This document shows, piece after piece, positions 6,722 to 7,757 of a stretch of DNA of 7,757 nt (the first letter of the stretch is position 1; each line of letters opens with the position of its first letter). The notes under the pieces were generated by a model. It had not been told where the DNA came from. It ran no database searches and saw only the letters and a list, made by a program, of their open reading frames with translations. The DNA comes from Frankiales bacterium (lineage in GTDB: Bacteria; Actinomycetota; Actinomycetes; Mycobacteriales; SCTD01): NCBI GenBank assembly GCA_025464915.1, contig JAODNF010000156.1, positions 1 to 7,757 on the forward strand, in the 5' to 3' direction. The position numbers were made by a program, and so were the translations under genes.

Positions 6722-6725
6722 CCTC
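6722..6725 (-). promoter_or_regulatory. ribosome binding site deciding the propeller gene start
   Basis: GAGG on the minus strand lies five bases before GTG 6716. It favours that codon over the nearby in-frame GTG at 6722 and over the long N-terminal extension. The site partly overlaps the 3' arm of a predicted GGCACC/GGTGCC stem, so access by ribosomes could depend on RNA folding. Confidence 0.5.
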
Positions 6726-6752
6726 GTGGGAGCTGGGTGGAGCGGGGGTGCC

Positions 6753-6772
6753 GTCCCTTTCGCCGTGAAACG
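6753..6772 (-). promoter_or_regulatory. recurrent element CGTTTCAC-GG-CGAAAGGGAC
   Basis: On the minus strand this element ends 36 bases before GTG 6716. A near copy sits at 36-56, upstream of the gene starting at 29: CGTTCCAC, three bases instead of two, and the identical CGAAAGGGAC. Here it is too far from the start codon to be a ribosome site, so it looks like a promoter or operator element. CGAAA loosely resembles the CCGAT part of FliA/WhiG-type -10 boxes, but I see no matching -35. Confidence 0.35.
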
Positions 6773-6831
6773 CCCGGTTCCTGCCGCCACCCCGTGCTCG
6801 ATCGACGGAACCGCGAGCAGGTCGGGCTTGG

Positions 6832-7757
6832 TCAGGTCCAGGCGAGGGCGGTGGCGGGGTCGGCGAGCACGCGCGCGACGTCAGCGAGGAACTGCGACCC
6901 GAGGGCACCGTCGACGTTGCGGTGGTCGAAGGACAGCGCGAGCTGGGTGACCTGCCTGATCGCGATCTCGCCCTCGTGCACCCACGGGGTGGGCCGGATG
7001 GCGCCCAGGCACAGGATCGCCGACTCGCCCGGGTTGATGATCGGCGTGCCGTTGTCCACGCCGTAGGTCCCGACGTTGGTGATGGTGATCGTGCCGTGCT
7101 GCATGTCGGCCGGCGCCGTCTTGCCGTCGCGCGCCGTGGTCACCAGCTCCTGCAGGGCGTGGCCGAGCTCGACGAGCGTCAGGCCGTCGGCGTCCTTGAT
7201 GTTGGGGACCAGCAGACCCCGCGGCGTGGCCGCGGCGATCCCCAGGTTCACGTAGTCCTTCACCACGATCTCGGAGTCGGTGAAGGTGCTGTTGATGTCG
7301 GGGTTGCGCTTCACGGCGAGCAGCAGCGCCTTGGCGACGAGCAGCAGCGGCGTGACCTTGACGCCCGCGAAGTCCGGCATCGCCTTCAGCCGCTGGACGA
7401 GCTCCATCGTCGGCGTCACGTCGACCGTGACGAACTCCGTCACGTGCGGCGCCGTGAAGGCGCTGTCGACCATCGCCTGGGCGGTCATCTTGCGCACCCC
7501 CTTGACCGGGATGCGGCGCTCGCGGGTGCCCGGCTCCCAGGCCGGGACCGCCTTCGGTGCCAGGGATCCCGCCGCCTCGACGTCGGAGCGGGTGATCACG
7601 CCACCTGTGCCGGTGCCGGTGAGCGAGCTCAGGTCGACGCCGAGCTCCTTGGCGAGCTTGCGCACCGGCGGCTTGGCCAGCACGCTCAGTGCGCCCATGG
7701 TCTGGGCGGCGGCCAGGCCGACGGCCGCGGCCGACACCCGGGCAGCCGTCTCGGGCA
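6832..7757 (-). CDS. dihydrolipoamide acyltransferase (E2) of a 2-oxoacid dehydrogenase complex, 3' part
   Basis: 307 residues are visible, and the frame is open through the window edge, so the N-terminal lipoyl domain is outside. Visible residues about 27-62 (KPPVRKLAKELGVDL through TGGVITRSDVEA) are the peripheral-subunit-binding domain that docks E1 or E3. Residues about 79-307 are the trimer-forming catalytic domain, with ITNVGTYGVDNGTPIINP (225-242 region) and the active-site motif SFDHRNVDG (275-283), in which His278 and Asp282 are the family's catalytic residues. The enzyme passes an acyl group from lipoyl-lysine to CoA. Overall features resemble actinobacterial E2 proteins of branched-chain 2-oxoacid dehydrogenase (BkdC type), but pyruvate dehydrogenase E2 cannot be excluded without the E1 genes. 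The GTG at 7737 lies within the domain linker and is not a true start. The next gene begins 115 bases after the stop. Confidence 0.93.
   Translation of the reverse strand, partial: PETAARVSAAAVGLAAAQTMGALSVLAKPPVRKLAKELGVDLSSLTGTGTGGVITRSDVEAAGSLAPKAVPAWEPGTRERRIPVKGVRKMTAQAMVDSAFTAPHVTEFVTVDVTPTMELVQRLKAMPDFAGVKVTPLLLVAKALLLAVKRNPDINSTFTDSEIVVKDYVNLGIAAATPRGLLVPNIKDADGLTLVELGHALQELVTTARDGKTAPADMQHGTITITNVGTYGVDNGTPIINPGESAILCLGAIRPTPWVHEGEIAIRQVTQLALSFDHRNVDGALGSQFLADVARVLADPATALAWT

Larger units (their letters stand above)
6717..6831 (-). other. intergenic region between the E2 gene and the anchored propeller gene
   Basis: This 115-base non-coding stretch holds, in the direction of transcription, two interleaved inverted repeats near the E2 stop: CGAGCA/TGCTCG (6795-6819) and GGAACCG/CGGTTCC (6775-6813). 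After these come the CGTTTCAC-GG-CGAAAGGGAC element (6753-6772) and a GGCACC/GGTGCC stem (6718-6752) that covers the ribosome site of the next gene. The first pair could be a weak terminator for the E2 transcript, but there is no run of T. A new promoter for the propeller gene is likely here, although no clear consensus was recognised. Confidence 0.4.

Noticed and set aside
6717..6908. 64-residue N-terminal extension of the propeller protein
   Set aside because: It overlaps the E2 gene end, is Pro/Arg/Gly-rich, and would place the signal peptide inside the protein. The GTG at 6716 has its own ribosome site.
4560..6950. 796-codon plus-strand open frame opposite the propeller gene
   Set aside because: Repetitive Arg/Gly/Asp/Val composition from GC-rich codon bias; the opposite strand encodes a signal peptide, Asp boxes and a sorting signal in one frame.
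1..7757. CRISPR arrays, tRNA or rRNA genes, insertion sequences, phage attachment sites
   Set aside because: No regularly spaced repeats, cloverleaf-like sequence, transposase frame or terminal inverted repeats were seen on either strand.

Overview
The window is high-GC DNA in which every supported gene is read from the minus strand. Features pointing to an actinomycete are the pervasive antisense open frames, the frequent GTG starts, a sorting signal of the LAxTG type used by actinobacterial class E sortases, and a Tad/Flp pilus minor-pseudopilin cluster. A Nocardioidaceae-like source is a guess from general resemblance only.

Reading in the direction of transcription (high to low coordinates): (1) 7757-6832 is the 3' part of a 2-oxoacid dehydrogenase E2 (dihydrolipoamide acyltransferase) gene, with its peripheral-subunit-binding and catalytic domains; the lipoyl domain lies outside. 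(2) A 115-base gap, probably holding the end of the E2 transcript and the leader of the next gene. (3) 6716-4572 encodes a secreted, Asp-box (sialidase-type) beta-propeller protein ending in a LAATG cell-wall sorting signal. (4) Only 10 bases later, 4561-2813 encodes a cytoplasmic NHLRC2-like protein: thioredoxin fold with a CCVNC motif, NHL propeller and C-terminal beta domain. (5) A 113-base intergenic region rich in palindromes and CCGAAA repeats. (6) A compact pilus-associated operon: TadG-like (2699-1143), TadE-like (1146-580) and a second TadE-like (583-62), joined by two GTGA stop/start overlaps. A further gene follows, of which only the first nine complete codons (from 29) are in the window.

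Functionally there are three blocks. E2 belongs to central or branched-chain acid metabolism. The anchored propeller and the NHLRC2-like protein look co-transcribed but act on opposite sides of the membrane, and no shared role is evident. The TadG/TadE proteins are single-pass envelope proteins of a Tad-type secretion/pilus machine; the ATPase, platform proteins, prepilin peptidase and major pilin are outside the window.

The most unusual signal is regulatory. All three non-coding gaps on the coding strand carry a CGAAA(A)GG(T)GAC-like element. Two of them share a near-identical composite (CGTTYCAC, 2-3 bases, CGAAAGGGAC), and the gap before the tad genes adds two overlapping palindromes and a 21-base-spaced direct repeat. 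No complete new biological system could be demonstrated from the sequence alone.
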